Positions 41,500 to 50,842 are shown, counted from the stretch's first letter. The stretch is 64,000 bases of DNA from Methylobacterium sp. C25 (GCF_021352225.1 NZ_JAAUVI010000003.1:124001-188000); one strand, 5' to 3'. The notes: generated from the sequence alone by a model not told the origin. Made by a program: numbers and translations.

Positions 41500-41961
41500 A
41501 TGCCCACCATTACGCCGTGTCTCTGGTTCGATTCCCAAGCCGAGGAGGCCATGGCCTTCTACTGCTCGGTCTTTGCCAATTCGAAGAGCGGGCATCGAAT
41601 GATGGTCGGCGACGAACCCAAGCGAAAGGCGCTCGCCACCTCGTGGGAGCTCGAAGGCCAGCGCTTCACCGCGATCAATGGCGGCCCGCATTTCAAGTTC
41701 ACCGAGGCCGTCTCGTTCATGGTGACCTGCGACGACCAGGCCGAGGTCGACGATCTCTGGGACAAGCTCCTCGACGGCGGCCAGGCCTCGCGCTGCGGCT
41801 GGCTGAAGGATCGCTACGGCCTCTCCTGGCAGATCGTGCCGGCCCGGATGTTCGAGTTGTTCGATGATCCCGATCGCGCCAAGGCCAAGCGCGCGATGGA
41901 TGCGATGATGGGCATGGTGAAGCTCGACATCGCCGCGCTGGAACGCGCCGCGGCCGGCTGA
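41500..41961 (+). CDS. VOC family protein, PhnB-like
   Basis: A 153-residue protein of the 3-demethylubiquinone-methyltransferase-like (PhnB) branch of VOC proteins. The hallmarks TPCLWFDSQAEEAMAFYCSVF at the start and FMVTCDDQAEVDDLWDKLLDGG and CGWLKDRYGLSWQIVP later are clear. GGGAG lies nine bases before the ATG. A standalone gene; the name of the family is historical and the biochemical role is unknown. It converges on the Hsp70-type gene with only three bases between the stops. Confidence 0.88.
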   Translation: MPTITPCLWFDSQAEEAMAFYCSVFANSKSGHRMMVGDEPKRKALATSWELEGQRFTAINGGPHFKFTEAVSFMVTCDDQAEVDDLWDKLLDGGQASRCGWLKDRYGLSWQIVPARMFELFDDPDRAKAKRAMDAMMGMVKLDIAALERAAAG

Positions 41962-41964
41962 GGC

Positions 41965-43245
41965 TCAGCCCACGGCCGCGCGCGACTTGGCCTTCACCGG
42001 CCCGAACTGCCGCGCCGCCTCGATCGCCAGACCGACGCCCACCGAGCCGAAGGTGTCGCCGTCGACGACGCGCGCCTCTGGCACGCAGGCGCAGAGCGCG
42101 GCGCGCACATGCGGCAGGCCAGTCGAGCCGCCGGTGAGGAAGATCGCGTCGATGTCGCCCGCGGCGAGCCCGGCCTGGATCAGGCAGCGCGCGATCCGCG
42201 CGGCGATGCGCTCGGCCAGCTCGCTGGTGTGACGCGCCAGACCGCCACGGTCGACGTCGACCGCGAGCCCCGACTCGATCCAGGCGAGATCGATGGTGCC
42301 GGAATCCGTGTCCGACGCGGCGATCTTTGCTCCCTCCACGGCAATGGCGAGGCTGTGGCCGCGCTCCGCCTCGACCACATGGCGCAGCCGCTCGATCAGC
42401 TCCGGCCGCGCCGCGTCGCGCGCGACCTCGTCGAGCTCGCGCAGCACCTTGCGGTCGTAGAGCCGGTTGATGGACGACCAGGTGGCGAGGTCGTGGAAAT
42501 AGCTGGTCGGGACCAGGAGATCGGCGCGCTTCATTTGGGTGCCGAGGCCCATCAGCGGCATCACCGTGCCGAGGCTCAGCCTCCGATCGAAATCCGTGCC
42601 GCCGATGCGCACGCCGTCATTGGCCAGGATGTCCTCGGCACGCTCGGTCCGGCGGTGGCGCTCCGGCGAAAGCCGGACGATGGAAAAGTCCGAAGTGCCG
42701 CCGCCGATATCGGCGATCAGCGCGATCTCCTCGCGCACGACGGATTGCTCGTAATCGAGGGCCGCGGCGATCGGCTCGTACTGGAAGCGGACGTGGCGGA
42801 AGCCGACCTCTCCGGCGATGGCGCGCAGGGTGTCTTCGGCCTTGCGGTCGCCGGCCTCGTCGCCGTCGACGAAGTGGACCGGACGGCCATGCACCACCGT
42901 GTCGAGTTCGACGCCGCCGGCCGCTTCGGCCCGCGCTTTCACTGCGGCGAGATAGCGGGCGATGACTTCACGGAAGCGCAGGCGCTCGCGACCGACCGGT
43001 GTGCTCTCCTCGATCAGGCTGGAGCCCAGCACCGATTTCAGGCTGCGCATCAGCCGGCCCGGCGTGCCCTCGACATAGGCCTCGATGGCCGCGCGGCCGA
43101 TGACGGCCTCGTGGCGCGGGCTGAAGAAGATCGCACTCGGGATGGTCCGATGCGCGCCTTCGAGCGGCAGCAGCGAGGGACGCCCGGCCGAGGCGAGGCC
43201 GAGCGTGGTGTTGGACGTGCCGAAATCGAGGCCGCAGGCTGCCAT
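41965..43245 (-). CDS. yegD: Hsp70 family protein, YegD-type
   Basis: A 426-residue actin-fold protein with only the nucleotide-binding domain of Hsp70. Phosphate 1 motif GLDFGTSNTTLG is at the N-terminus, phosphate 2 ADIGGGTSDFSIV near residue 190 and the adenosine motif FLTGGSTGLPHV near residue 380. It lacks the DnaK substrate-binding domain. The Cys next to the first motif (Met-Ala-Ala-Cys) is a minor variation. Its role is unknown; it probably acts as an atypical chaperone or regulator. Confidence 0.85.
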   Translation of the reverse strand: MAACGLDFGTSNTTLGLASAGRPSLLPLEGAHRTIPSAIFFSPRHEAVIGRAAIEAYVEGTPGRLMRSLKSVLGSSLIEESTPVGRERLRFREVIARYLAAVKARAEAAGGVELDTVVHGRPVHFVDGDEAGDRKAEDTLRAIAGEVGFRHVRFQYEPIAAALDYEQSVVREEIALIADIGGGTSDFSIVRLSPERHRRTERAEDILANDGVRIGGTDFDRRLSLGTVMPLMGLGTQMKRADLLVPTSYFHDLATWSSINRLYDRKVLRELDEVARDAARPELIERLRHVVEAERGHSLAIAVEGAKIAASDTDSGTIDLAWIESGLAVDVDRGGLARHTSELAERIAARIARCLIQAGLAAGDIDAIFLTGGSTGLPHVRAALCACVPEARVVDGDTFGSVGVGLAIEAARQFGPVKAKSRAAVG

Positions 43246-43335
43246 GCGCGAAGGGTCTCAGGCCGGTTTCTCGGGAGGGCCGGCTGCGTACAAGCAACCG
43301 CCCTGCCGGTCCACCGCCAAGAGACCTCCAGGACG

Positions 43336-44841
43336 TCAGGCCACGGCAGCGTCGGCGGCATAGCGCCGCTCGAGATGCGCCAGAAAATCCTCGGCGCCGA
43401 GCGGCTTGCCGGTGGCGGCGACGAACAATTCGTCGGTTTGGAGCAGGCTGCCCTTGGCGTGGACATTCTCGCGCAGCCAGCCGCACAGCCCCGAAAAATC
43501 GCCCTGTGCCAAGGCCGGCCGGATGCCGGGCAGCGCCTCGCAGGCCGCCGCGAAGAGCTGCGCCGCGCCCATCGCACCGAGGGTGTAGGTCGGGAAATAG
43601 CCGAAGCTGCCGCCGGGCCAGTGGATGTCCTGCAGGCAGCCTTCCCGGTCGTTCGTCACGGTGAGGCCGAGCAGCCGTTTCATGCCCTCGTTGAAGGCAC
43701 CCGGCAGGTCGGCCACCGTGAGATCGCCCGCGACCATCGCCGTCTCGAGCTCGTAGCGGAGCAGGATGTGGGCTGGGTAGGTCACTTCGTCGGCGTCGAC
43801 GCGGATGAAGCCCGGCTCGACCCGCGTGTAGAGGCGATAGACGTTGTCGGCCTCCCAGGCGGCCCCGTCGCCGCCGAAGGCCTCGCGCAGGCGCGGCGCC
43901 AGGAAGTCCACGAACTCGCGGCTGCGGCAGGCCTGCATCTCGATGAGCAGCGACTGGCTCTCATGCAGGCTCATGCCGCGAGCCTGGCTCACCGGCTGAT
44001 GGCGCCAGGCAGCGGGACGGCCCTGCTCGTAGAGTGCATGGCCGGTCTCATGCATCACGCCCATCAGGGCGCGAGTGGCGTCGGCCTCGTCGTAGCGGGT
44101 GGTGATGCGGACATCGTCGGTGGCACCTCCGCAGAACGGGTGCAGGCTGACATCGAGCCGGCCGCGCTCGAAATCGAAGCCCGCCGCCCGCATCAGCGTC
44201 AGTCCGAGCTGCTTCTGGCTCTCCACCGGGAATCGGCCGGGCAGCGGCACCGCCGGAGCCAGCGCGGCCTGCCGCGCCTGCACCCGCGCGAGGAGATCCG
44301 GCAGCGTGGCGCGCAACGTCGCGAAGAGCGCGTCGATCCGGGCCTGGCGCATGCCGGGATCGTAGCCGTCGAGCAGGGCATCGTAGGGCGACAGGCCGAG
44401 CACGGCGCCCTTCGCCTCGCCGATCTGTCGCTGAAGCCGCAGCGTCTCGGCGAGGTGCGGGGCCAGCATGGCGAAGTCGCCCTGCTTGCGCGCCTCGCGC
44501 CAAGCCATTTCCGAGCGCGTCGCGGCCTTGGAGCTCGCCTCGACGAGATCCCCGGGCACGGCCGAGGCATGGATATAGGTGCGGCGCATCTCGCGCAGGT
44601 TCGCGCGCTCCCACTCGCCGAGCGCCGCCACCTCCTCCTCGGCCTCCGCAAGGGCGTCTGCGGTCTTCTGCGAGGTCAGAATCTCATGGGCGAGCACGCT
44701 CAGCGTGGCGAGCTGTTCTCCGCGCATGTCCGACGCGCCGTCCGGCATCAGCGTCTGCATGTCCCAGCCGAGGATGCCCGAGGCGTCCTCGATGGCGCCG
44801 AGCCGCGAGAACGTCGTGGCGGGAGAGCGATAGGCCTGCAT
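43336..44841 (-). CDS. Carboxypeptidase M32 (Taq type)
   Basis: A cytoplasmic zinc carboxypeptidase of 501 residues, the usual family length. The zinc site is HETGH at 264-268 (His264, Glu265, His268), and the third ligand is Glu294 in SLHESQSL. It removes C-terminal residues from peptides. The 168-bp gap before the divergent NTF2-like gene includes palindromic operators that might also affect this gene. Confidence 0.95.
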   Translation of the reverse strand: MQAYRSPATTFSRLGAIEDASGILGWDMQTLMPDGASDMRGEQLATLSVLAHEILTSQKTADALAEAEEEVAALGEWERANLREMRRTYIHASAVPGDLVEASSKAATRSEMAWREARKQGDFAMLAPHLAETLRLQRQIGEAKGAVLGLSPYDALLDGYDPGMRQARIDALFATLRATLPDLLARVQARQAALAPAVPLPGRFPVESQKQLGLTLMRAAGFDFERGRLDVSLHPFCGGATDDVRITTRYDEADATRALMGVMHETGHALYEQGRPAAWRHQPVSQARGMSLHESQSLLIEMQACRSREFVDFLAPRLREAFGGDGAAWEADNVYRLYTRVEPGFIRVDADEVTYPAHILLRYELETAMVAGDLTVADLPGAFNEGMKRLLGLTVTNDREGCLQDIHWPGGSFGYFPTYTLGAMGAAQLFAAACEALPGIRPALAQGDFSGLCGWLRENVHAKGSLLQTDELFVAATGKPLGAEDFLAHLERRYAADAAVA

Positions 44842-44930
44842 CGAGCGCGGCTGTCCTTTTCCAGTCGTCCGGTCTGCGCCGACCTAACATGGCGCGGCAC
44901 GGCCTGACGATGCGGGCCCTCGTAAGCCCG

Positions 44931-44959
44931 TTGACATCCGTGCGACTCGTCTGTACCGA
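44931..44959 (+). promoter_or_regulatory. Probable promoter of the NTF2-like/TetR operon
   Basis: TTGACA at 44931-44936, a 17-base spacer and TACCGA at 44954-44959. The perfect -35 and weak -10 suggest a promoter whose output depends on regulation. The first palindromic operator covers the -10. Confidence 0.6.
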
Positions 44960-44987
44960 ACGGTACATGTTGTACTGATCGGTACAA
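44952..44987. promoter_or_regulatory. Twin palindromic TetR-type operators
   Basis: Operator 1 at 44952-44967 is TGTACC-GAAC-GGTACA, with perfect 6-base arms. Operator 2 at 44970-44987 is TTGTAC-TGATCG-GTACAA, also with perfect arms. They share the core GTAC...GTAC and their centres are 19 bases apart. Both sit between the promoter -10 region and the ribosome site of the NTF2-like gene, which is followed by a tetR gene. This is the layout expected for autorepression. Confidence 0.8.
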
Positions 44988-45009
44988 CAAACGCCGACAG
45001 GAGCCGACG

Positions 45010-45483
45010 ATGTCCGAGAGCCGCCCTCCCCTTCCGCCCTTCACCTACGAATCTGCCGTCAAGAAGGTCCGCGCCGCCGAGGACGGATGGAACAGCTGCA
45101 ACGCAGAGAAGGTCTCCCTGGCCTATACGGTCGACAGCCGTTGGCGGAACCGGTCGATGATCTTCCAGGGCCGCGAGGCCATCGTGAACTTCCTCAAGCG
45201 GAAATGGGAGCACGAGTTCGACTACCGCCTGATCAAGGAGATCTGGGCTCATTCCGAGAACCGCATCGCGGTACGCTTCGCCTACGAGTATCGGAGCGCG
45301 TCCGGCAGCTGGTTCCGCGCCTATGGCAACGAGAACTGGGAGTTCGACGAGAACGGCCTGATGCGGGTGCGCCATGCCAGCATCAACGACATCGCGATCC
45401 AGGAGAGCGAGCGGCTCTTCCACTGGGATCGCTCCGCACCGCGGCCGGCCGACCATCCCGGCCTGACCGAACTGGGGCTGTAA
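45010..45483 (+). CDS. NTF2-like protein (DUF1348)
   Basis: A 157-residue single-domain protein with the cystatin/NTF2-like fold. The characteristic N-terminal [19 protein letters not shown] and the later [17 protein letters not shown] segments match DUF1348. AGGAG lies seven bases before the ATG. It is first in a two-gene operon with tetR and sits under twin operators. Proteins of this fold bind small hydrophobic ligands or act as isomerases or hydrolases. The context suggests a role in the response to a compound sensed by the TetR. Confidence 0.85.
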   Translation: MSESRPPLPPFTYESAVKKVRAAEDGWNSCNAEKVSLAYTVDSRWRNRSMIFQGREAIVNFLKRKWEHEFDYRLIKEIWAHSENRIAVRFAYEYRSASGSWFRAYGNENWEFDENGLMRVRHASINDIAIQESERLFHWDRSAPRPADHPGLTELGL

Positions 45484-45494
45484 GCGAGCACGCA

Positions 45495-46061
45495 ATGCCA
45501 CGAACCGTGAAGGCCCGCGCGGACGTCTTGCCTGCGCTGGCCGAGGTCTTCCGAGAATACGGCTACGAGGGCGCGAGCCTGTCCCTGATCGGGCAGCGCA
45601 CGGAGCTGGGCAAAGGCAGCCTCTACAACTTCTTCCCCGGAGGGAAGGAGGAGATGGCCAATGCCGTGCTCGACGAGATCGATGCATGGTTCGAGACGCG
45701 GATGTTCAAACCGCTGCGCGACGAGGCCGACGCCGCACAGGCGATCCGTGCGATGCTCGCGGACACCGTGACGTATTTCCGCTCGGGCCAGCGCGTCTGT
45801 CTCGTGGGCGCGCTGGCGCTCGGCGATGCGCGGGATCGCTTCGCCGAGCGGATCAACGTGTATTTCGCAGCCTGGCGCGACGCGCTGGCGTCGGCTCTGG
45901 AGCGCAGCGGCCTGTCCCCGGCCAACGCTGCGCCTCTGGCCGAAGACGCCGTCGCCATGATCCAGGGCGGTCTGGTGGCGACGCGCGCGATGCACGATCC
46001 GGCCCTGTTCGAACGCATCATCGCCCGGCTCGAAACACGCCTCCTGCCGACGGGAGCCTGA
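45495..46061 (+). CDS. TetR/AcrR family regulator, LmrA/YxaF-like
   Basis: A 188-residue repressor. The N-terminal helix-turn-helix (about residues 10-55) includes ALAEVFREYGYEGASLSLIG and GKGSLYNFFPGGKEEM; the FPGGKEE variant marks the LmrA/YxaF-type branch. The C-terminal ligand domain is helical. The ATG at 45495 follows the NTF2-like gene by 11 bases. The frame continues far upstream inside that gene but is not coding there. It is expected to bind the twin palindromes and repress its own operon until an unknown small molecule appears. Confidence 0.92.
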   Translation: MPRTVKARADVLPALAEVFREYGYEGASLSLIGQRTELGKGSLYNFFPGGKEEMANAVLDEIDAWFETRMFKPLRDEADAAQAIRAMLADTVTYFRSGQRVCLVGALALGDARDRFAERINVYFAAWRDALASALERSGLSPANAAPLAEDAVAMIQGGLVATRAMHDPALFERIIARLETRLLPTGA

Positions 46062-46076
46062 CCGGCTCGGTCGATA

Positions 46077-46955
46077 TCAGGCCGATTTTTCGGCGGCGAT
46101 CTGATCGAGCGCCCGCATCGTCTCCTCGGAAAGCTCGAGTTCGGCTGCCGCAAGGTTCTCGCGCAGATGGCCGACCGACGAGGTCCCCGGGATGAGCAGG
46201 ATGTTCGGCGCGCGCCGCAGGAGCCAAGCCAGGGCCACCTGCATCGGCGTCGCGCCGAGCTTCGCGGCGACGTCGGAAAGCGCCGTCGATTGCAGCGGCG
46301 AAAATCCGCCGAGCGGGAAGAACGGCACATAGGCCGTACCGGCAGCGGCGAGGTCGTCGATCAGCGCGTCATCCTCGCGATGGGCGAGGTTGTACTGGTT
46401 CTGCAGGCAGACGATGTCTGTGATCTTGCGGCCCTCGGCGACCTGGTTGGCCGTCGCGTTGCTCAAGCCGACATGGCGTACGAGGCCCTGCTTCTGCAGC
46501 TCCGCCAGCACCGAGAGCGGCTCCTCGATCGGGCCCTCGGCCGGACCGTGCACGTCGAACATCAGCCGCAGGTTCACGACATCGAGCGCCTCGACGCCGA
46601 GATTGCGCAGGTTGTCGTGGACCGCGCTCGTCAGCTCCGCAGCCGAGAAGGCCTTGTTCCAGGACGCATCCGGGCCGCGCTTGGCCCCGATCTTGGTGAC
46701 GATCACGAGATCGTCCGGATAGGGGTGCAGCGCCTCGCGGATGATCTGGTTGGTGACGTGCGGGCCGTAGAAGTCGCTGGTGTCGATGTGGTCGACGCCT
46801 CTCGCCACCGCCTCGCGCAACACCGCGATCGCGGCCTGCCGGTCCTTCGGCGGCCCGAACACGCCCGGCCCCGCGAGTTGCATCGCGCCGTAGCCGAGAC
46901 GCTTCACCGTGCGGTCGCCGAGCTTGAACGTGCCGGCCTTGGCGATGTCGGTCAT
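46077..46955 (-). CDS. Aldo/keto reductase family oxidoreductase
   Basis: A 292-residue NADPH-type reductase with a TIM-barrel fold. The Asp/Tyr pair in HIDTSDFYG and the Lys in VIVTKIG are intact. The strand that usually carries the catalytic His in a LHxP context reads DVVNLRLMFDVHG, typical of a subgroup with an altered site. The cofactor end has LIPGTSSVGHLREN. Ribosome site GAGGAG lies nine bases before the ATG. It converges on tetR, 15 bases apart. The substrate is unknown. Confidence 0.88.
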   Translation of the reverse strand: MTDIAKAGTFKLGDRTVKRLGYGAMQLAGPGVFGPPKDRQAAIAVLREAVARGVDHIDTSDFYGPHVTNQIIREALHPYPDDLVIVTKIGAKRGPDASWNKAFSAAELTSAVHDNLRNLGVEALDVVNLRLMFDVHGPAEGPIEEPLSVLAELQKQGLVRHVGLSNATANQVAEGRKITDIVCLQNQYNLAHREDDALIDDLAAAGTAYVPFFPLGGFSPLQSTALSDVAAKLGATPMQVALAWLLRRAPNILLIPGTSSVGHLRENLAAAELELSEETMRALDQIAAEKSA

Positions 46956-47066
46956 GGATCATCTCCTCTTGATCGATGACCCATGTAGTTCGCTCGCGGC
47001 TGCCGGATAATCGGGCCCTATCGGCACGGCCCGTTCGACAATCCGCACAATAAGGCTGCGCTCGGC

Positions 47067-48380
47067 CTAGTCCTCACCGCGCCGCTCCTGCCGCAGCCGC
47101 TCCCAATAGGCGAGGCGCTCGCGGTATCGCGTCTCCATCCCTCGGTCGGTCGGCTCGTAGAAGTATTGCCGCTCGAGCTTTTCCGGCCAGTAATCCTGTC
47201 CCGAGAAGGCGTCCGGCTCGTCGTGGTCGTAGCGGTAGCTATCGCCGTAGCCGATCGCCTTCATCAGCTTGGTCGGCGCGTTGAGGATCACCCGCGGCGG
47301 GGGCAGCGAGCCGTTCTCCTTCGCCACGCGCGTCGCGGCCTTGTAGGCGTTGTAGACCGCGTTCGATTTGGGGGCGCAGGCGAGGTAGACCGTGGCCTGG
47401 GCCAGGGCGAGTTCGCCCTCGGGCGAGCCGAGGAAATCGAAGGCGTCCTTCGCCGCGTTGGCGATTACCAGCGCCTGGGGATCGGCGAGGCCGATATCCT
47501 CGACGGCCATCCGCACCAGCCGCCGCGCGATAAACAGGCGATCCTCACCGCCATCGAGCATCCGGCAGAGATAGTAGAGCGCCGCGTCGGGGTCCGAACC
47601 GCGCACCGTCTTATGGAGCGCGCTGATCAGGTTGTAGTGGCCTTCCTGCGACTTGTCGTAGATCGGCGCCCGGCGCTGGACGAGATCCTGCAGAGTCTCA
47701 GCGTTCAGCACCTCGCCGGGCTTGGCCGAGCGCCAGACTTCCTCCGCCAACGTCAACGAGGCGCGCCCGTCACCATCGGCCATGCGCACGAGGACGCCGC
47801 GGGCCTCCTCGTCGAGGGGGAGCGCCTGCTTGGTCAGATCTTCGGCGCGGGCGAGCAGCTTGGCGATCGCCCCGTCGTTCAGCGCCCTAAAGAGCAGGAC
47901 GCGGGCACGCGACAGCAGGGCCGCATTCAGCTCGAAGGACGGGTTTTCGGTGGTGGCGCCGACGAGGGTGACGGTGCCGTCCTCCATCACCGGCAGGAAG
48001 GCATCGAGCTGGGCCCGGTTGAAGCGGTGGATCTCGTCGACGAAGAGCAGCGTACCCTTGCCGGTCGAGCGTCGCCCGCGCGCGGCCTCGAACACCTTAC
48101 GCAGATCGGCGACGCCGGAAAAGATCGCCGAAATCTGCTCGAAATGCAGGTCGACTTCGCGCGCGAGCAACCGGGCCACGGTGGTCTTGCCCGTGCCCGG
48201 CGGCCCCCAGAAGATCAGCGAGCCGAGCGCCTTCGAGGCGAGCAACCGTGTCAGCGCGCCATCCGGGCCGGTCAGATGCTCCTGGCCGACGACCTCGCCG
48301 AGCGTCTGGGGGCGCAGGCGGTCGGCGAGCGGACGCGGCGCTGTGGTGTCGAGGCCGGCCGAGGCGAAGAGATCGGACAT
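47067..48380 (-). CDS. rarA: Replication-associated recombination protein A
   Basis: An AAA+ ATPase (MgsA/WRNIP1 family) that acts at stalled replication forks, 437 residues. Walker A is GPPGTGKTT near 59-67, and Walker B with LLFVDEIHRFNRAQ is near 111-124. An ATENPSFELN sensor-1 segment follows, and the C-terminal tetramerisation region is complete. It is followed upstream by degP on the same strand with a 58-base gap, so the two may be cotranscribed. Confidence 0.96.
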   Translation of the reverse strand: MSDLFASAGLDTTAPRPLADRLRPQTLGEVVGQEHLTGPDGALTRLLASKALGSLIFWGPPGTGKTTVARLLAREVDLHFEQISAIFSGVADLRKVFEAARGRRSTGKGTLLFVDEIHRFNRAQLDAFLPVMEDGTVTLVGATTENPSFELNAALLSRARVLLFRALNDGAIAKLLARAEDLTKQALPLDEEARGVLVRMADGDGRASLTLAEEVWRSAKPGEVLNAETLQDLVQRRAPIYDKSQEGHYNLISALHKTVRGSDPDAALYYLCRMLDGGEDRLFIARRLVRMAVEDIGLADPQALVIANAAKDAFDFLGSPEGELALAQATVYLACAPKSNAVYNAYKAATRVAKENGSLPPPRVILNAPTKLMKAIGYGDSYRYDHDEPDAFSGQDYWPEKLERQYFYEPTDRGMETRYRERLAYWERLRQERRGED

Positions 48381-48438
48381 CGGCGCATCAACACCGCACG
48401 CTGTCCGCTCGGCAAGCCCAGGGGCGCCCGCAGCTGCC

Positions 48439-49902
48439 CTATCCCCGGAAGACCGAGGTCATCACGGAGCCGCCGCGGTTGATCGAGACCTCCCAGATGC
48501 CCAGGCTGTCCCGGGTCATCCGCTCGAGGTCCTTCGTCGAGTTCACCGTACTGCCGTTGATGGCGACGATCACGTCGCCCTTCTTGAAGCCGGCGCGGGC
48601 GGCAATCGAGTTGTCGTCGACATCGGTGACGGCGACCCCGTCGTTTGGCAGGTCGAGTTGCATCTCCTCCGAGACCGCAGGCGACGTGTTGACGAGCGTC
48701 GCACCGACGAAGGGAGAGCGGGTCTTCACCTTCAGGACATCGCGCGGCCGCGTCTCGGGAGCCGGACCGAGCTTTACCTCGACCGTCTGCTTCTTCGCGC
48801 CGCGCTGGACGCCGAAGACCGACTTTCCGGTGATGCCCTTGAGCGCGAAGCGGTAGCCGAAGGCCTCCGGGTCATCGACGGGCTGCCCGTCGATGGTGAG
48901 CACGATGTCGCCGCGCTTGAGGCCGGATTCCTCGGCCGGGCTCTTCGGCTGCATGCTGGCGACGAGCACGCCGGTCGGCCGGTCGAGCCCGACGCTCTCG
49001 GCGATGTCGGGGGTCACGGTCTGGAGGCGGGCGCCGAGCCACGGCCGGCGTACCGTCGTGCCGCCGGTCTTGGCCGTCTCGACCACCGCCTTGATCATGC
49101 TCGCGGGAATCGCGAAGCCGATGCCGTGGCTGCCGCCGGATTGCGAGTAGATCGCCGTGTTCACCCCGACGAGGTGTCCCTTGAGGTCCACCAGCGCACC
49201 GCCGGAATTGCCCGGATTGATGGCCGCGTCGGTCTGGATGAAGAACTGGTAGTCGGACGAGCCGACCTGCGTGCGGGCCAGCGCCGAGATAATGCCCTGC
49301 GTCACCGTCTGGCCGACGCCGAACGGGTTGCCGATCGCCATCACGAAGTCGCCGACCTCGAGATGGTCGGAATCGCCGATCGGCATCGGAGCGACGTCGG
49401 CCGGGGTCTTGATCTTGAGCACGGCGAGGTCGGTACGCGGATCGCGCAGCACGATGCTGGCCTCGAACTCGCGACGGTCGGCGAGCGAGACCTTCACCTC
49501 GTTCATGTTCTCGATGACGTGGTTGTTGGTGATCACGAGGCCCGAGGCGTCGACGATCACGCCGGAGCCGAGGGAGCGCTGCGCCCGTTCGCCGGGCGAA
49601 CCGCCCATGCCGCCGCCCGGGCCGTCCTCGCCGAAGAAGCGCCGCATGAACTCCGCCATGGCGCTGGAACGCGAGTTCCGCTTCTCGACATGCGAGGCGT
49701 AGACGTTGACGACAGACGGCGCGGCCTTCTTCACGATCGGCGCGAAGGAGAGCTGGATCTCACCCTTCGAGAGCGGGGGCGCCTTCTCGATCGCCGCCCG
49801 CTCGGCGGTCGTCTGCGCGAGCAGCGGCAGCGGAGCGAGACAGGCCGAAGCGCCCAGGGCGGCGGCCAAGAGGCGGGCCGGCATGAAGGGCGGACGAGGC
49901 AT
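48439..49902 (-). CDS. DegP/DegQ-type periplasmic serine protease
   Basis: A Do-family protease/chaperone, 487 residues. The signal peptide (about residues 1-29, ending LPLLA) sends it to the periplasm. The catalytic triad is His128 (NNHVI), Asp158 (RTDLAVL) and Ser233 (GNSGGAL). Two PDZ domains follow, at about 270-365 and 385-487. The ATG at 49902 has GGGAG about eight bases upstream and starts the signal peptide; 14 upstream codons are rejected. It degrades or refolds damaged envelope proteins. Confidence 0.95.
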   Translation of the reverse strand: MPRPPFMPARLLAAALGASACLAPLPLLAQTTAERAAIEKAPPLSKGEIQLSFAPIVKKAAPSVVNVYASHVEKRNSRSSAMAEFMRRFFGEDGPGGGMGGSPGERAQRSLGSGVIVDASGLVITNNHVIENMNEVKVSLADRREFEASIVLRDPRTDLAVLKIKTPADVAPMPIGDSDHLEVGDFVMAIGNPFGVGQTVTQGIISALARTQVGSSDYQFFIQTDAAINPGNSGGALVDLKGHLVGVNTAIYSQSGGSHGIGFAIPASMIKAVVETAKTGGTTVRRPWLGARLQTVTPDIAESVGLDRPTGVLVASMQPKSPAEESGLKRGDIVLTIDGQPVDDPEAFGYRFALKGITGKSVFGVQRGAKKQTVEVKLGPAPETRPRDVLKVKTRSPFVGATLVNTSPAVSEEMQLDLPNDGVAVTDVDDNSIAARAGFKKGDVIVAINGSTVNSTKDLERMTRDSLGIWEVSINRGGSVMTSVFRG

Positions 49903-49984
49903 GGTAGTCTCCCGAAGGCAGTGAGCTTGCGGGCTATCTATCACGCCGAATCGGGCAGGCGAGTGGCCTGGCCCGGGTACAATG

Positions 49985-50842
49985 TCACGGCAGGCGGGCG
50001 CCGCCGATCCGGCTCGCGCTACGCACGATCGCGCTGATGCAGGTCAGCGAGGAATCGGCCGCACGCTGGAATTCGCCGACCTGAAGGCGGATCAGCTCGG
50101 CCGGCGACTTCACCTTGGAGAGTGCCTGCATGTGAGCCAGCGCGGCTTCGCCCTCCTTGCGGACGAAGGCGAGAACGGTCTCGTTGATCTCGGTGAACTG
50201 CGTCGACGACGCCGTGACGCCGAACCCGGCGACAGCAGCGATGTCGGCCTTCGGCTGCGGCTTCGCGGCCTGCGGCTTGGGTGCCTCCGGCGCGGCCGCT
50301 GGCTTCGGCGCGGGGCCCGGCTTGGCCTCGACCTTCGCAACCGGAGCGGGCGTGACGTCGGCAGGCTTCGGCGTAGCAGCCTTGGCCTCGGCAGGCTTGG
50401 GCTCGACCTTCGCCGCAGGCGCGGCCGTCTTCGCGTTGGAATTCGCCGGCTTCACCTCGGCCGACGGTGCAGGCGCCGCCTTCGGTGGGGCGCTTGCGAC
50501 AGCAGCAGGCTTGGGGGCCTCGACCTTGAGGGCGGGCACGGCAGGCTTGGCTGCGGCCAGCTCGGGGACCTTCACCGCTGCGGGAACGGCCTTCGGCGCC
50601 GCGGTGGCGGCTTTCTGCTCCGGAGCCTTTGCGGCGGGGGCCGGCTTGTCCTGAGCCTTGGCAGGCGCGGCTGCAACGGCAGGCTTCGGTGCGGGGGCGG
50701 CAGCGGGCTTGGCTGCAGCCGGAGCGGATTTCGAGGGCGGCTTCGGCGCGGCCTTCGCGACGGCGTCGACCGGCTTGGTCGCCGCCTTGGCATCCTTCGC
50801 GGCAGCGTCGGATTTCTGCTTCGGGTCAGTGCGAGTCGCCAT
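49985..50842 (-). CDS. Phasin with long Ala/Pro/Lys-rich N-terminal region
   Basis: A 285-residue protein. The C-terminal roughly 80 residues form a phasin-type helical region (FTEINETVLAFVRKEGEAAL, then SPAELIRLQVGEFQR). The first 200 residues are a low-complexity run of Ala, Pro, Lys and Val, like histone- or PhaF-type tails that can bind DNA. Phasins coat polyhydroxyalkanoate granules; a basic tail could link granules to the nucleoid. GAGGAGG lies before the ATG at 50842. A second phasin gene lies 137 bases upstream. Confidence 0.8.
   Translation of the reverse strand: MATRTDPKQKSDAAAKDAKAATKPVDAVAKAAPKPPSKSAPAAAKPAAAPAPKPAVAAAPAKAQDKPAPAAKAPEQKAATAAPKAVPAAVKVPELAAAKPAVPALKVEAPKPAAVASAPPKAAPAPSAEVKPANSNAKTAAPAAKVEPKPAEAKAATPKPADVTPAPVAKVEAKPGPAPKPAAAPEAPKPQAAKPQPKADIAAVAGFGVTASSTQFTEINETVLAFVRKEGEAALAHMQALSKVKSPAELIRLQVGEFQRAADSSLTCISAIVRSASRIGGARLP

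Noticed and set aside
42109..44907. A 932-codon plus-strand frame opposite yegD and the M32 carboxypeptidase gene
   Set aside because: It spans two well-supported minus-strand genes and the gap between them; no domain seen.
45087..45494. Upstream extension of the TetR reading frame
   Set aside because: It lies entirely inside the NTF2-like gene in another phase; the helix-turn-helix begins at ATG 45495.
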